A stretch of DNA of 23,508 nucleotides from DASYAN01 sp034431765 (GTDB lineage: Bacteria; Chloroflexota; Ktedonobacteria; Ktedonobacterales; Ktedonobacteraceae). The notes beneath the pieces are model-generated. The model made no database searches, was not told where the DNA came from, and saw only the letters and a list, made by a program, of their open reading frames with translations. Shown piece after piece: positions 13,892 through 21,453 of the stretch. The stretch covers positions 1 through 23,508 of the forward strand of contig DAOUDD010000263.1 in NCBI GenBank assembly GCA_034431765.1, written 5' to 3'. The position numbers were made by a program, and so were the translations under genes. How positions within the stretch are numbered: the first letter of the stretch is position 1; each line of letters opens with the position of its first letter.

Positions 13892-14418
13892 ATATGACCC
13901 CTATAGAATAAGATGCGCCCCATGTAGCAATCTCCATCTACTGACTACCGCATTATGTTGCACATATTTTTTAACACCCAGCAGTCGTTTGTACCCAGGA
14001 TTAGAGCAAGTTGATTCAGGACATCTCAAAAATAGACACGTCTATTATAACACGAACTGAGTTCATGCTCTTTTAAAAATAAAGCTAGATGCCAGGGAAG
14101 CCACAACTGTACTCGATTGAAATATTTCAAAGAGCAGTAACTGGCCTACGCATTCGTGATGTCTGGATGGAAAATGCTTTTTGTATAGTCACAGCATCGT
14201 GCTAAAATACAGTATAGCATGGATGGCTATGCCATGTTGCTCCTAATGATACGTTTTTGGCCCTATTCTGCCCTTTTCGCCCAACGCGTTACACCTGGAA
14301 AGTGGAATGCGTTGGTGGAAGGAGTTGTCAAATAAAGTGATAGAGTGGGGACTGTGAGAATATCTGACAGTGTCTGAGTATCGTGAGGGCTGTGTCGGCG
14401 GATGGAAGCAGAGGAAGA
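13892..14418. other. Gap with no gene; a few short inverted repeats
   Basis: About 530 bp between the start of the sensor kinase and the end of the BrkB gene. No reading frame here has a ribosome binding site, and no tRNA-like fold was seen. Small inverted repeats: ATGGC-TAT-GCCAT (14223-14235), and CCAACGC (14281-14287) with GCGTTGG (14309-14315). The kinase promoter presumably lies in its right-hand... lower-coordinate part, but no clear consensus was found. Confidence 0.5.
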
Positions 14419-14440
14419 GAAGTAGCCTTATGGCTACTTC
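14419..14440 (-). terminator. Hairpin terminator candidate of the BrkB-family gene
   Basis: GAAGTAGCC (14419-14427), loop TTAT and GGCTACTTC (14432-14440) form a perfect 9-bp stem. On the minus strand it is followed by the pyrimidine-rich TCTTCCTCTGCTTCC. The TAG stop codon of the gene (14434-14436) lies within the stem, so the terminator overlaps the end of the coding sequence. The T tract is imperfect. Confidence 0.5.
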
Positions 14441-15696
14441 CTATGTTGACGCAGTCTGAGTAGTTCGATGATCAGTGCTAATAAAGATCCAACTACGGCA
14501 CTAAGAATAGTCACACCTCTACCGGGTTGCATTTGCTCCTTTACCTGAGCCTGTTTCTTCTTACGATCTCGTGCCAGCCCTTTTGCGGCAATGCTGTGTT
14601 GTTTGCCAGCGTTCTTGCGTCGATTCTCCTCCTCAGCCATACGAGTTTCGGCAATTCGTGCCCTATCTGCTGAATCGGTTGGGTGCGTATCCATGTGTGC
14701 TGGGGACTCGGAATCAGGTATGTCCTTGTTGAGCTTGCCGCCCATAGTGCTGACAAACGTTGCCAGATCATTGGGAAGGGGCTTCACTTTCTCCGAGAAG
14801 AAGGCGTTCACCTCTGCTCCGAGCAGCAGGATAACGGCGAAGTAGTAGAAGAAGACCAGCAGCACAACTGCCAACCCCGCCTGACCAGTGTAGTTGCCCA
14901 GAAAGTGCGTACTGTAAAATGGAAAGACTACCGAGATGAAAAGTTGTAGTGCAACAGCAGCGACGGCTGCCCCTTTCCAACTATTGCGCACGTTAATACG
15001 CTGATTGGGTACAACGATGTAGATAGCGATGAAGAGAATGAAGCTTGCAATCAAGCTGCCAACCACACCTGCCAGGAACGTAATAAACGCATTATTAGCT
15101 ACGAATGACAGGAAAGGTATACTTTTAACAGCAGGATTATCTTGAACAAAGTTCAAAAGTAGTGATGGAAGAGTAGCTGCGAAGAACATGATGGGAACCA
15201 TGATGACAAACAGCACTGTCATAAGAATTGCCATGATGTTCTGCGGAATAAACGTGCGTGGCCGCACACGATAGATAATATCAAGGAAACCTTCCATACC
15301 GATAAAGAGTCGTGAACCGCCAAAGATAGCTGTGAGCAGAGCGATAAGACCCAGGAAACCCGCTTGATTTGAGAGATTATTTAGTCCCTGCTTTATAAGG
15401 TCTTTACTGCCACTCAACACGTTTATTGAGCCAATAATTTGATCGAGAAAATTCTGGCTACTCTGGCCACCCACAATGAAGCCAAAGATTGAAACAACGG
15501 CGATGGCGATAGGCAGGATGGCGAGCAACAGGCTATATGCCAGGTTGCCCGCAAAAGCGAACGACCAGTCATTAGCGAACTTCATAAAGAACTGTTGCAG
15601 CGGTTTTGTTTTCTCTTGAGCTGTTCCGACGAGTTCTGCTACAGAATTATTGTCTGTATCTTCTTTCTTTCCAGGTGCATATGTCTTGCTTGCCAT
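14434..15696 (-). CDS. YihY/BrkB family inner-membrane protein
   Basis: 420 aa. ATG at 15696 is chosen because GGGAGG lies 5 nt upstream; two ATGs 7 and 21 codons further upstream have no ribosome binding site. The core matches YihY/BrkB (once annotated RNase BN): FANDWSFAFAGNLAYSLLLAILP near 40-62, GGSRLFIGMEGFLDIIY, the basic cytoplasmic loop VPNQRINVRNSWKGA and FPFYSTHFLGNY. Six membrane helices are expected between about 48 and 295. After the family core there is a long polar, basic tail (about 305-395, with RKNAGKQ and RDRKKKQ) and then an additional hydrophobic segment (VTILSAVVGSLLALIIELL), not usual for the family. Function is unknown; transport or envelope roles have been suggested. 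Divergent from the J-domain gene. Confidence 0.88.
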   Translation of the reverse strand: MASKTYAPGKKEDTDNNSVAELVGTAQEKTKPLQQFFMKFANDWSFAFAGNLAYSLLLAILPIAIAVVSIFGFIVGGQSSQNFLDQIIGSINVLSGSKDLIKQGLNNLSNQAGFLGLIALLTAIFGGSRLFIGMEGFLDIIYRVRPRTFIPQNIMAILMTVLFVIMVPIMFFAATLPSLLLNFVQDNPAVKSIPFLSFVANNAFITFLAGVVGSLIASFILFIAIYIVVPNQRINVRNSWKGAAVAAVALQLFISVVFPFYSTHFLGNYTGQAGLAVVLLVFFYYFAVILLLGAEVNAFFSEKVKPLPNDLATFVSTMGGKLNKDIPDSESPAHMDTHPTDSADRARIAETRMAEEENRRKNAGKQHSIAAKGLARDRKKKQAQVKEQMQPGRGVTILSAVVGSLLALIIELLRLRQHRK

Positions 15697-15750
15697 GACG
15701 ACCTCCCTACTGGGCATCCTCGTATGAATAGAGAATAGAATGAATGCTAT

Positions 15751-15762
15751 TTCGTTCACGAA
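15751..15762. promoter_or_regulatory. Palindromic operator candidate between divergent genes
   Basis: TTCGT-TC-ACGAA is an inverted repeat 55 bp upstream of the BrkB start and about 110 bp upstream of the J-domain gene. ATTTC/GAAAT flank it symmetrically (15749-15768). No strong promoter boxes were identified beside it. Confidence 0.25.
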
Positions 15763-15868
15763 TGAAATTGGCTTTACGCTTCACACCACTGTTGCTGGAC
15801 AAAAGGGAGGGAGAGGCACTACAATGAGCAGTAATCAAAGCTGTCTGACTAGTTGAGCGGGAAGGTTC

Positions 15869-16150
15869 ATGAGCGCGCGACCACCGAGATCTATTTCCTC
15901 ACTTTTGTTCGATATATTTCGTGTCGGAGTGCGTACGCTGTGGCGCGGGGGCACGAATCCGGCACGCCAGCTCTGGCAGCGTCAGCAGGCACTGACTGTT
16001 CTGGGTTTGCCTTCCAATGCCACGCCACAGCAGATTAAGCGGCGCTATCGTGCGCTCGCCAAGCGCTTTCACCCGGATCGCGGGGGAGATCCGAAGCAGA
16101 TGCAGAAAATCATTGCTGCCTATGAGATCCTTATGAAGGATCAGCGTTGA
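15869..16150 (+). CDS. Small J-domain (DnaJ-like) protein
   Basis: 93 aa. Residues ~40-91 form a J-domain: ALTVLGLPSNATPQQIKRRYRALAKRFHPDRGGDP, with the HPD signature at 68-70 and helix IV after it (IIAAYEILM). J-domains stimulate the ATPase of Hsp70 (DnaK). There is no Gly/Phe-rich region, zinc finger or substrate-binding domain, so it is a class C (type III) co-chaperone. The first ~38 residues are basic, with a moderately hydrophobic stretch (SSLLFDIFRVGVRTLW) that may be an amphipathic or membrane-associating helix. GGAAGG lies about 4 nt before the ATG. Its stop is 10 bp from the convergent zinc-ribbon gene. Confidence 0.85.
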   Translation: MSARPPRSISSLLFDIFRVGVRTLWRGGTNPARQLWQRQQALTVLGLPSNATPQQIKRRYRALAKRFHPDRGGDPKQMQKIIAAYEILMKDQR

Positions 16151-16160
16151 GTGTAATATC

Positions 16161-16880
16161 TCAGTTTAGTTGTGCGCCACAATTGCCGCAGAAGCGTTTG
16201 CCGGGTCGAACGCGTGCTCCGCATTGGTCGCAGTAGAGTTGCCCTGTATATCCCGGTGCAGGAGGCTGTGCCGCTGCCTGAGATGGGATGGCTGTTTGTC
16301 GCGGTGGTGTTGGCTGAACAGGAGATGGTTGAGCGTTTGCCTGGGATGGCGGCGTCTGGGTTGGAGGTGGAGTTACGCCTGTTTGCTGTGTGCCAGGAGT
16401 GTCTTGAGGGGTTGAGATTGTGCCCTGGAGCGTTTTGGCGGCTTTCATCGCGAAGCCGCCGATTGTGCTCGCGATCTTGAGTCCCTTGGCGATATCTTCC
16501 ATGTTCTGCTGTACACGATGCGTTGGAGGCAAAAAGGTCGAGTTGGATACTTTGTTGAAGGAGTTTGGTCCCACTTGCAGGCCATCCCCATTTAAGGAGA
16601 GCCTGGCTTCTTCGTACCCACCATCATCGAAGTTCATTTTGAGCAGGGTGTCCTGGCGTGTGTAGGTGCCCTCTCGTCGTGTTTCGGCAACGTCGGCTTG
16701 GACCTGCTCTCCTTTCAGGACCGAGCGGGCAGCATGGACGACGCGACTCTGCGGCTGGATACTGAGGAGAAAACGGCCCGTTGGATAGAGGATAATGCGG
16801 TCAATACGCGAGGTGAAGTAGTCGAGTCCTACTCCCGAACTGTGTACGCATTCATATTGTCCAGTGATTGGTTCAGCCAT
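16161..16880 (-). CDS. Zinc-ribbon protein with N-terminal beta domain and Pro/Gln-rich linker
   Basis: 239 aa. The C terminus YCDQCGARVRPGKRFCGNCG has Cys217, Cys220, Cys231 and Cys234, a CxxC-x10-CxxC zinc ribbon. Residues ~150-213 are a low-complexity linker rich in Pro, Gln, Thr and Ala. Residues 1-110 look like a compact beta domain (GQYECVHSSGVGLDYFTSRIDRIILYPTGRFLL, SRVVHAARSVLKG, GTYTRQDTLLKMNFDDGGYEEARLSL) of unknown function. The segment 125-150 (IAKGLKIASTIGGFAMKAAKTL) could be an amphipathic helix. There is no signal peptide. Its own extended -10 promoter and a palindrome lie just upstream, so it is probably transcribed separately from the XRE gene 90 bp upstream. The ribosome binding site is weak. 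Confidence 0.75.
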   Translation of the reverse strand: MAEPITGQYECVHSSGVGLDYFTSRIDRIILYPTGRFLLSIQPQSRVVHAARSVLKGEQVQADVAETRREGTYTRQDTLLKMNFDDGGYEEARLSLNGDGLQVGPNSFNKVSNSTFLPPTHRVQQNMEDIAKGLKIASTIGGFAMKAAKTLQGTISTPQDTPGTQQTGVTPPPTQTPPSQANAQPSPVQPTPPRQTAIPSQAAAQPPAPGYTGQLYCDQCGARVRPGKRFCGNCGAQLN

Positions 16881-16910
16881 GACTGTTTCTTTCTCGCGGC
16901 ATCTCTAAAA

Positions 16911-16922
16911 ACCGAATTCGGT
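16911..16922. promoter_or_regulatory. 12-bp perfect palindrome (operator candidate) for the zinc-ribbon gene
   Basis: ACCGAATTCGGT is self-complementary and lies about 10-20 nt downstream of the TATAAT box at 16932-16937, in the early transcribed region of the minus-strand gene. That is a common position for a repressor site. Confidence 0.4.
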
Positions 16923-16931
16923 AGATACTCT

Positions 16932-16940
16932 ATTATAGCA
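16932..16940 (-). promoter_or_regulatory. Extended -10 promoter of the zinc-ribbon gene
   Basis: On the minus strand TG-C-TATAAT is a perfect -10 hexamer (16932-16937) with the extended TGn element. No good -35 lies at 17-18 nt, as often seen with extended -10 promoters. The transcript start would be near 16925, about 45 nt before the ATG. Confidence 0.5.
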
Positions 16941-16970
16941 CGCACGGCATTCTTTTAGCCCGTTCACGAG

Positions 16971-18332
16971 CTAGGAGGCCTGTGCATCTTCTGTGAGGGA
17001 ACTGGTGCCGCTACTGGCCGAAGCAAGCTCGGAGAGACGGTGAGCTTGCTCTAACTGCTGCTCTCCCTGTTCAACCTTGCCTATTTTGAGCAGGTGCCGT
17101 CCAAGACGGACGTGTGCGCTCACGCGTGCAGAGATACGGTGAGTCTCTTCCAATTCCTCAATTGCCGAGCAGAACGCGTGCTCGACTTCTGGATTATACG
17201 GGTCCATTGCTTCTAGAATACGCCCACGCATAATGTGAGCATCGGCGCGGCGCAGCTTGTAGCTGCGTTTTCCACCTTCCAGGGCCTGCCCAACGTAGAA
17301 GAGAGCCTGCTCGTAGTGATGCACTTCCAACTCGATGCCTGCGAGGGAGCAGGCGGCAGAAGAAACAATGTTAGCAATCTCTTGCTGCTGCTTTTTCTCA
17401 ACAGGATCAGTTGGAGGAGGTTCGGAGAGGACTGACGACCACGAGCTGAGAATTTCCTCCAGGTAGCCGCGCACCTTGTCGATGGCTCCCAGCGTTTGCT
17501 CTATCTGTGCAATCTGGCAGGTCACAGTAGCGGCCCGGAAACGTTCGCCGATAGCTTTGTAGAGGAAGCGCGCATTTTCCGCATGTTCCAGAGCAGTGCG
17601 CAGATGCATCTCTTTAAACGCTGAACTGCACTGTGTCCCGTTAGAGAGCTGATTCGCCTGTGCGTAGGCGATCATTGCCATGCCCCAGTGAGCTTCGGCA
17701 ACGTAGCCAAAAGGTGTAGCCTGGCTGACAAGTTGCAGGGTTATCCTGTAATGTTCAAGTGCGGCATCAAGTTGTTGCAGTTCGCGATACGTCCCGGCAA
17801 GATGCAGATGCAGCAGGAGTAGGTCATGTTTCTCATCTTGCGTCATGCTCTTCTGTGGGGATTGCTCATTGACCGCGTACACAAAATCTTGCTGAGCCTT
17901 GAGAAATCTGCGCTGCTGAAAGTAGCATTGACCGCGTAGAGCAGCCAGACGCCAGCGTTGCATAGAGGGTATATGGGGAAAGTGGAGGTCTTTGAGGAGT
18001 GAGAGTGCGCGCGTTGTATCTTTACTGGCGAGCAGTTGGATAACCAGGGTGCGGAGTTCTCCAAAAGACTTATAATCCTGCGCTTCCACCTCTGTCTCTC
18101 GGTACTGTCGTGCAAGATGCTCAAGATCTTTCAGGGGCAACTGCAAGCGTTCGGCCAGGAAACGGAGGCTTTCTTGGGAGGGTTCGATGCGATTTCGCTC
18201 TATTTGTGAAATCAGACTTGTACTATAGTGGCCGCTGGCTACATCTGCTAATGACAGATGTAGATGCTCACGTGCAGCCCGAATGCGACCTCCGAGCGTA
18301 TCTGGAGATACATGTTTAGACGGACGTGGCAT
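16971..18332 (-). CDS. XRE-family transcriptional regulator with TPR-like repeats
   Basis: 453 aa. Residues ~14-72 are a Cro/C1-type HTH: GGRIRAAREHLHLSLADVASGHYSTSLISQIERNRIEPSQESLRFLAERL. The remaining ~370 residues are almost entirely helical and contain tetratricopeptide-like pairs (for example LHLHLAGTYRELQQLDAALEHY, AHIMRGRILEAMDPYNPEVEHAF, AHVRLGRHLLKIGKVEQGEQQLEQA). This architecture is shared with the Rgg/PlcR-type peptide-responsive and other XRE-TPR regulators, where the helical part binds a peptide or partner protein; no cognate peptide gene is evident here. AGGAAGGA lies 12 nt before the ATG, slightly long. The start codon sits in an inverted repeat, and further palindromes surround the promoter, consistent with autoregulation. 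Confidence 0.87.
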   Translation of the reverse strand: MPRPSKHVSPDTLGGRIRAAREHLHLSLADVASGHYSTSLISQIERNRIEPSQESLRFLAERLQLPLKDLEHLARQYRETEVEAQDYKSFGELRTLVIQLLASKDTTRALSLLKDLHFPHIPSMQRWRLAALRGQCYFQQRRFLKAQQDFVYAVNEQSPQKSMTQDEKHDLLLLHLHLAGTYRELQQLDAALEHYRITLQLVSQATPFGYVAEAHWGMAMIAYAQANQLSNGTQCSSAFKEMHLRTALEHAENARFLYKAIGERFRAATVTCQIAQIEQTLGAIDKVRGYLEEILSSWSSVLSEPPPTDPVEKKQQQEIANIVSSAACSLAGIELEVHHYEQALFYVGQALEGGKRSYKLRRADAHIMRGRILEAMDPYNPEVEHAFCSAIEELEETHRISARVSAHVRLGRHLLKIGKVEQGEQQLEQAHRLSELASASSGTSSLTEDAQAS

Positions 18333-18344
18333 GCCGCTATGCCA
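18327..18344 (-). promoter_or_regulatory. Inverted repeat over the XRE gene start codon
   Basis: On the minus strand, TGGCAT-AGCGGC-ATGCCA pairs the start codon with the sequence 12 nt upstream (arms 18339-18344 and 18327-18332). In mRNA it would place the AUG in a short stem next to the ribosome binding site. In DNA it could be a binding site. Confidence 0.4.
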
Positions 18345-18380
18345 TCCTTCCTGATTGGAACTGATAAGAAGTTAGGAAAC

Positions 18381-18410
18381 AGTATATGACAATCATGATT
18401 AATTATAATC
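18381..18410 (-). promoter_or_regulatory. Promoter and operator candidate of the XRE gene
   Basis: On the minus strand, TATACT (18381-18386) is a plausible -10. The DNA where the spacer and -35 would lie carries two overlapping palindromes, AATCATGATT (18391-18400) and GATTA-ATTA-TAATC (18397-18410). No consensus -35 is seen. The arrangement suits a regulated, perhaps self-regulated, promoter. Confidence 0.35.
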
Positions 18411-18952
18411 GACGCCCTTGAAAATTACAATCCCTGCTGTGAAAATGCTGTGAATGAACCGTTAGTTTAGTCGGCGAGTAGATTTCTCGTGTATATCGTC
18501 GTAAGCAAATGTGCACAGCATCGAGTATACCACTCTGCATTCAGAAACGATACGGTAACGGGCTTTATATCTGGTGCAAACGGCACTGCTTTGTGCTGAT
18601 ATGCAGCGAGAAATGCCACTCCGTGTCCTCTTAACGCAGTCAGAAACGACGCTACGCGTCTAGCTCTCGCTCATCTGGCTGAAAGGAAGTGTTTAGCTTC
18701 GCCTGTCGGTATAAATGGTAGGGCTAAACATAGAATACAGAAGAGCTGTTCTCCTATTCTAGCATAAATGGAGTTACAGAAGAAAGATATTTTTCCGCTT
18801 TGTTCCCGATTGGAAAGAATAGGAGGGTAGTGTGTGTTTCAGAAGGATGTAGACAGAGAATGCTGGCTAACCTTGCACTTGCAAAAACGCAGAGTTTGTG
18901 AGAAGCTTCTCTTAAAAGAGATTGTGTTTAGAACTTTTGGTCTAAAAGAGGC
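18411..18952. other. Gap holding repeat elements and upstream signals of the topoisomerase gene
   Basis: About 540 bp with no supportable gene. It contains a CATTCAGAAACG fragment (from 18539) that looks like a degenerate family B start, the full family B copy 2 (18637-18681), and an 8-bp inverted repeat just after it (TGTTTAGC 18690-18697 with GCTAAACA 18723-18730). Two more inverted repeats precede the topoisomerase promoter: GAGAAGCTTCTC (18900-18911) and CTCTT-AA-AAGAG (18909-18920). Confidence 0.5.
18637..18681. repeat. REP-like hairpin element, family B, copy 2
   Basis: The outer arms CAGTCAGA (18637-18644) and TCTGGCTG (18674-18681) pair at 7 of 8 positions, with one G-T. The inner hairpin is GACGC-TAC-GCGTC (18648-18660). 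The segments between stems (AAC, TAGCT...CGCTCA) and the following GAAAGG-AGT match copy 1 at 5794-5837, whereas the stem bases differ in a compensated way. Confidence 0.65.
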
Positions 18953-18981
18953 TTGACTTTCGGGGATAATGGCTGTATGCT
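18953..18981 (+). promoter_or_regulatory. Sigma-70-type promoter of the topoisomerase subunit B gene
   Basis: TTGACT (18953-18958), a 17-nt spacer and TATGCT (18976-18981) give 5 of 6 and 4-5 of 6 matches to consensus. The transcript would start near 18988, about 36 nt before ATG 19024. Palindromes at 18900-18920 lie just upstream. Confidence 0.6.
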
Positions 18982-19023
18982 GAAGAAGCAATCGCAGCAT
19001 TCTGAAAAGAGGTATTAGGGTAG

Positions 19024-21126
19024 ATGTCTCGTTCCTCCAATACACTTCCTCCTACGCGAAATGAGTTGGATGCCGTTCAAGAGCAGCTTTCACTCTTTTC
19101 TTCAAGGGGTCTAGAAGATAAAGAAGAGCAGGTTCAGGAAGCAGCAACAACGAAAAATGTGACAAAAGCTTCCTCACGCGCAAAAAAACAACAGAATTAT
19201 TCTGCATCAGACATTCAGGTACTTGAAGGCATTGCTGCCATTCGCCATCGGCCAGGAATGTATATTGGCTCTACGTCTACCTCCGGCCTGGTTCATCTTA
19301 TCTGGGAAGCCCTTGATAATGCTGTGGATGAGGCGGTAGCGGGATATGGCAAGAACATCTGGGTTTCGATTGACCAGCAGGGGTGGGTGACGGTGCGTGA
19401 TGAGGGGCGCGGCATGCCGTTTGATCCGATGCTGTACCAGGGTGAGTATCTGCCAGCAGCCACCGTGATCCTCACAGTGCCACACTCTGGCGGCAAGTTC
19501 TCTGAAGGGGCGTACAAGACTGCCGGTGGTCTGCACGGCGTTGGCTCGACTGTCATCAACGCGCTCTCTGAGAATCTGGAATTGACAATCTGGAAAGATG
19601 GGCAGGAGTTTATGCAGACGTTCAGCCGTGGCACGGCGATGCCGCATCACATCACGCCGTGTGACCCCAAACTGCACGGAACACAACTGCGCTGGCTCTA
19701 TGATCATTCCGTCTTTGATCCCGATGTCTATTATCCGCTAGAGGCACTAGAGAGCCGGCTCAAGGCGGCGACATATCTCAATCGTGGTGTCACCTTTCAC
19801 CTGAAGGCCTGGGATGATGCCGAGAATCAGCAGGTGCAGCGCGTCTTCTACTCGCGCGATGGCTTGCCCGATTATGTACGTGACCTCGCCTCCAGTACGA
19901 GCGCGCCCCTGTTTAAGCAGGTGATCAGCATTGCCAAGGAGCGGGACGATGTGCGTGTGGAGGTGGCATTGCAGCCAACGACAGGCTACAAGATCTCGAT
20001 GTATAGCTACGCCAATGCGGTGCGCACACGCGACGGTGGTGTGCACGAGACGGGCTTCAAAGCGGCCCTGACCAAGGTTGTCAACGATTACGCGCTCAAG
20101 TGGAATATCATCAAGAATCGTGAGAAGGACGGCTTCAAGCCTGAAGTGATTCAGCAGGGCCTCAACGTCGTCATCTCGGTGAAGCTGACCAATCCGCAGT
20201 TCCAGGGTCAGACCAAGGATCGCCTGAATAACGCTCCCGTTGAAGGTATGGTGCGTTCGATTGTTGATGAGGGATTGAAGGACTGGTTTGAGAGCAATGT
20301 CGCGGCGGGGAAAGAGTGGCTCAAGAAGATTCAGCAGATGCAAAAGGCGCGCAATGAGGCACAACTGGTGGAGGAACTGGCGCGTGCGGGCAACAAGAAG
20401 AACGGAGAGCTGATCGACACGACGCTCTCGAAAAAGTTCTTGCGCTGCAACAGCAACGACGCCTCACGCGCCGAGCTGTTCATCGTCGAGGGCGATTCGG
20501 CTGGTGGAAGTGCTGGTCAGGGACGCTTCTCGGACTTCCAGGCCGTGCTCAAGCTCAAGGGCAAACCGCTGAACGTGGCAAAGGCCGATCTCAAAAGCAT
20601 CGTCGAGAACGAGGAGATTCGCACGATCATCAATGTGCTTGGCACAGGCACACGCGACACCTTCGATATCAGCCGCCTCAAGTTTCATCGCGTCATCATT
20701 GCGACTGACGCTGACGTAGACGGGCTGCATATTCAATGTCTGCTCCTGACGCTCTTTCACCAGGAGTTCAGCGATCTAATTGAGCAGGGGTATGTGTATA
20801 TTGCCTGCCCACCGCTTTACTCGGTCAAATACAAGGGCAAGGTTAACTGGTTGCTGGATGACGAGGCGCGGCTGCAATTTATACGCACGCATCCTGATGC
20901 CCAGGGACTTGAGTACAAGCGCTTCAAAGGTCTGGGTGAGATGAATCCCAAAGAACTGCGTGACACAACGTTTGACCCGGCGCGGCGCATGTTGAAACGT
21001 GTCACGATGGAAGACGGCGTGCTGGCGGCGAAGCTGGTCACGGAACTGATGGAAGACAAGAACGCCGAGCGGCGTCGCACCTTTCTGGCAGAACACTCGC
21101 GTAAGATCAAAGAACTGGACGTTTAG
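19024..21126 (+). CDS. Type IIA DNA topoisomerase subunit B (GyrB/ParE family)
   Basis: 700 aa. GHKL ATPase: Glu95 and Asn99 in WEALDNAVDEA, the DEGRGMP motif (126-132), GGLHGVG (168-174) and the QTK loop (396-398). TOPRIM: Glu489 in EGDSAGGSA (489-497) and DADVD (562-566). The conserved FKGLGEMNPKELRDTTFDP follows. All catalytic residues are present. With subunit A downstream it passes one duplex through another, using ATP. GyrB and ParE cannot be separated firmly: LKLKGKPLNVAKA is unusual for either. The first ~60 residues are an extra polar extension not found in E. coli ParE/GyrB and contain QLSLF (21-25), a consensus sliding-clamp-binding motif. AGAGG lies 11 nt before the ATG. Confidence 0.93.
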   Translation: MSRSSNTLPPTRNELDAVQEQLSLFSSRGLEDKEEQVQEAATTKNVTKASSRAKKQQNYSASDIQVLEGIAAIRHRPGMYIGSTSTSGLVHLIWEALDNAVDEAVAGYGKNIWVSIDQQGWVTVRDEGRGMPFDPMLYQGEYLPAATVILTVPHSGGKFSEGAYKTAGGLHGVGSTVINALSENLELTIWKDGQEFMQTFSRGTAMPHHITPCDPKLHGTQLRWLYDHSVFDPDVYYPLEALESRLKAATYLNRGVTFHLKAWDDAENQQVQRVFYSRDGLPDYVRDLASSTSAPLFKQVISIAKERDDVRVEVALQPTTGYKISMYSYANAVRTRDGGVHETGFKAALTKVVNDYALKWNIIKNREKDGFKPEVIQQGLNVVISVKLTNPQFQGQTKDRLNNAPVEGMVRSIVDEGLKDWFESNVAAGKEWLKKIQQMQKARNEAQLVEELARAGNKKNGELIDTTLSKKFLRCNSNDASRAELFIVEGDSAGGSAGQGRFSDFQAVLKLKGKPLNVAKADLKSIVENEEIRTIINVLGTGTRDTFDISRLKFHRVIIATDADVDGLHIQCLLLTLFHQEFSDLIEQGYVYIACPPLYSVKYKGKVNWLLDDEARLQFIRTHPDAQGLEYKRFKGLGEMNPKELRDTTFDPARRMLKRVTMEDGVLAAKLVTELMEDKNAERRRTFLAEHSRKIKELDV

Positions 21127-21302
21127 TGCTCTGCCGAACGTCATTTCGTCCTTTGGTATGGAAATGGTGGCTGCGTAGGGAATGGGTTTGGTTCCCTATA
21201 GGGGAACTTAGCCTCGCTCCTGTTCTGGCTTGATTGGGACAAGCCTCAATACAATTTCACTCCGTGCGAATGTTGGTCGCGTAGGGAGCAAGCTTGCACT
21301 TT

Positions 21303-21453
21303 CAGGTAGAGGTTTTTTAGGGGGGGATCGCGTAAGGAGCGACCCTTGTGGTCGCCCGTCGTGGGAGCAGGATGGTTCGCCGGAGTGCATCCCCACAGTA
21401 GAGGAGGGCCTTGCGCCCTCCTCTACGCGATACTTTCAAAAAACCTTTACCTG
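21303..21453. repeat. 151-bp segment bounded by 16-bp inverted repeats, enclosing family A copy 2
   Basis: CAGGTAGAGGTTTTTT (21303-21318) and AAAAAACCTTTACCTG (21438-21453) are complementary at 15 of 16 positions. Between them lies the family A repeat. The arrangement looks like terminal inverted repeats of a non-autonomous element, but no target-site duplication is evident. Confidence 0.6.
21330..21431. repeat. ~100-bp palindromic intergenic repeat, family A, copy 2
   Basis: 102 bp, aligned end to end with 2849-2949. Internal hairpins: GCGACC-CTTGT-GGTCGC (21339-21355) and a perfect 12-bp stem, GTAGAGGAGGGC-CTTGC-GCCCTCCTCTAC (arms 21398-21409 and 21415-21426). The GTGGG...CCCAC block between them also pairs partly. 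In copy 1 these stems are present only in degraded form. Confidence 0.7.
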
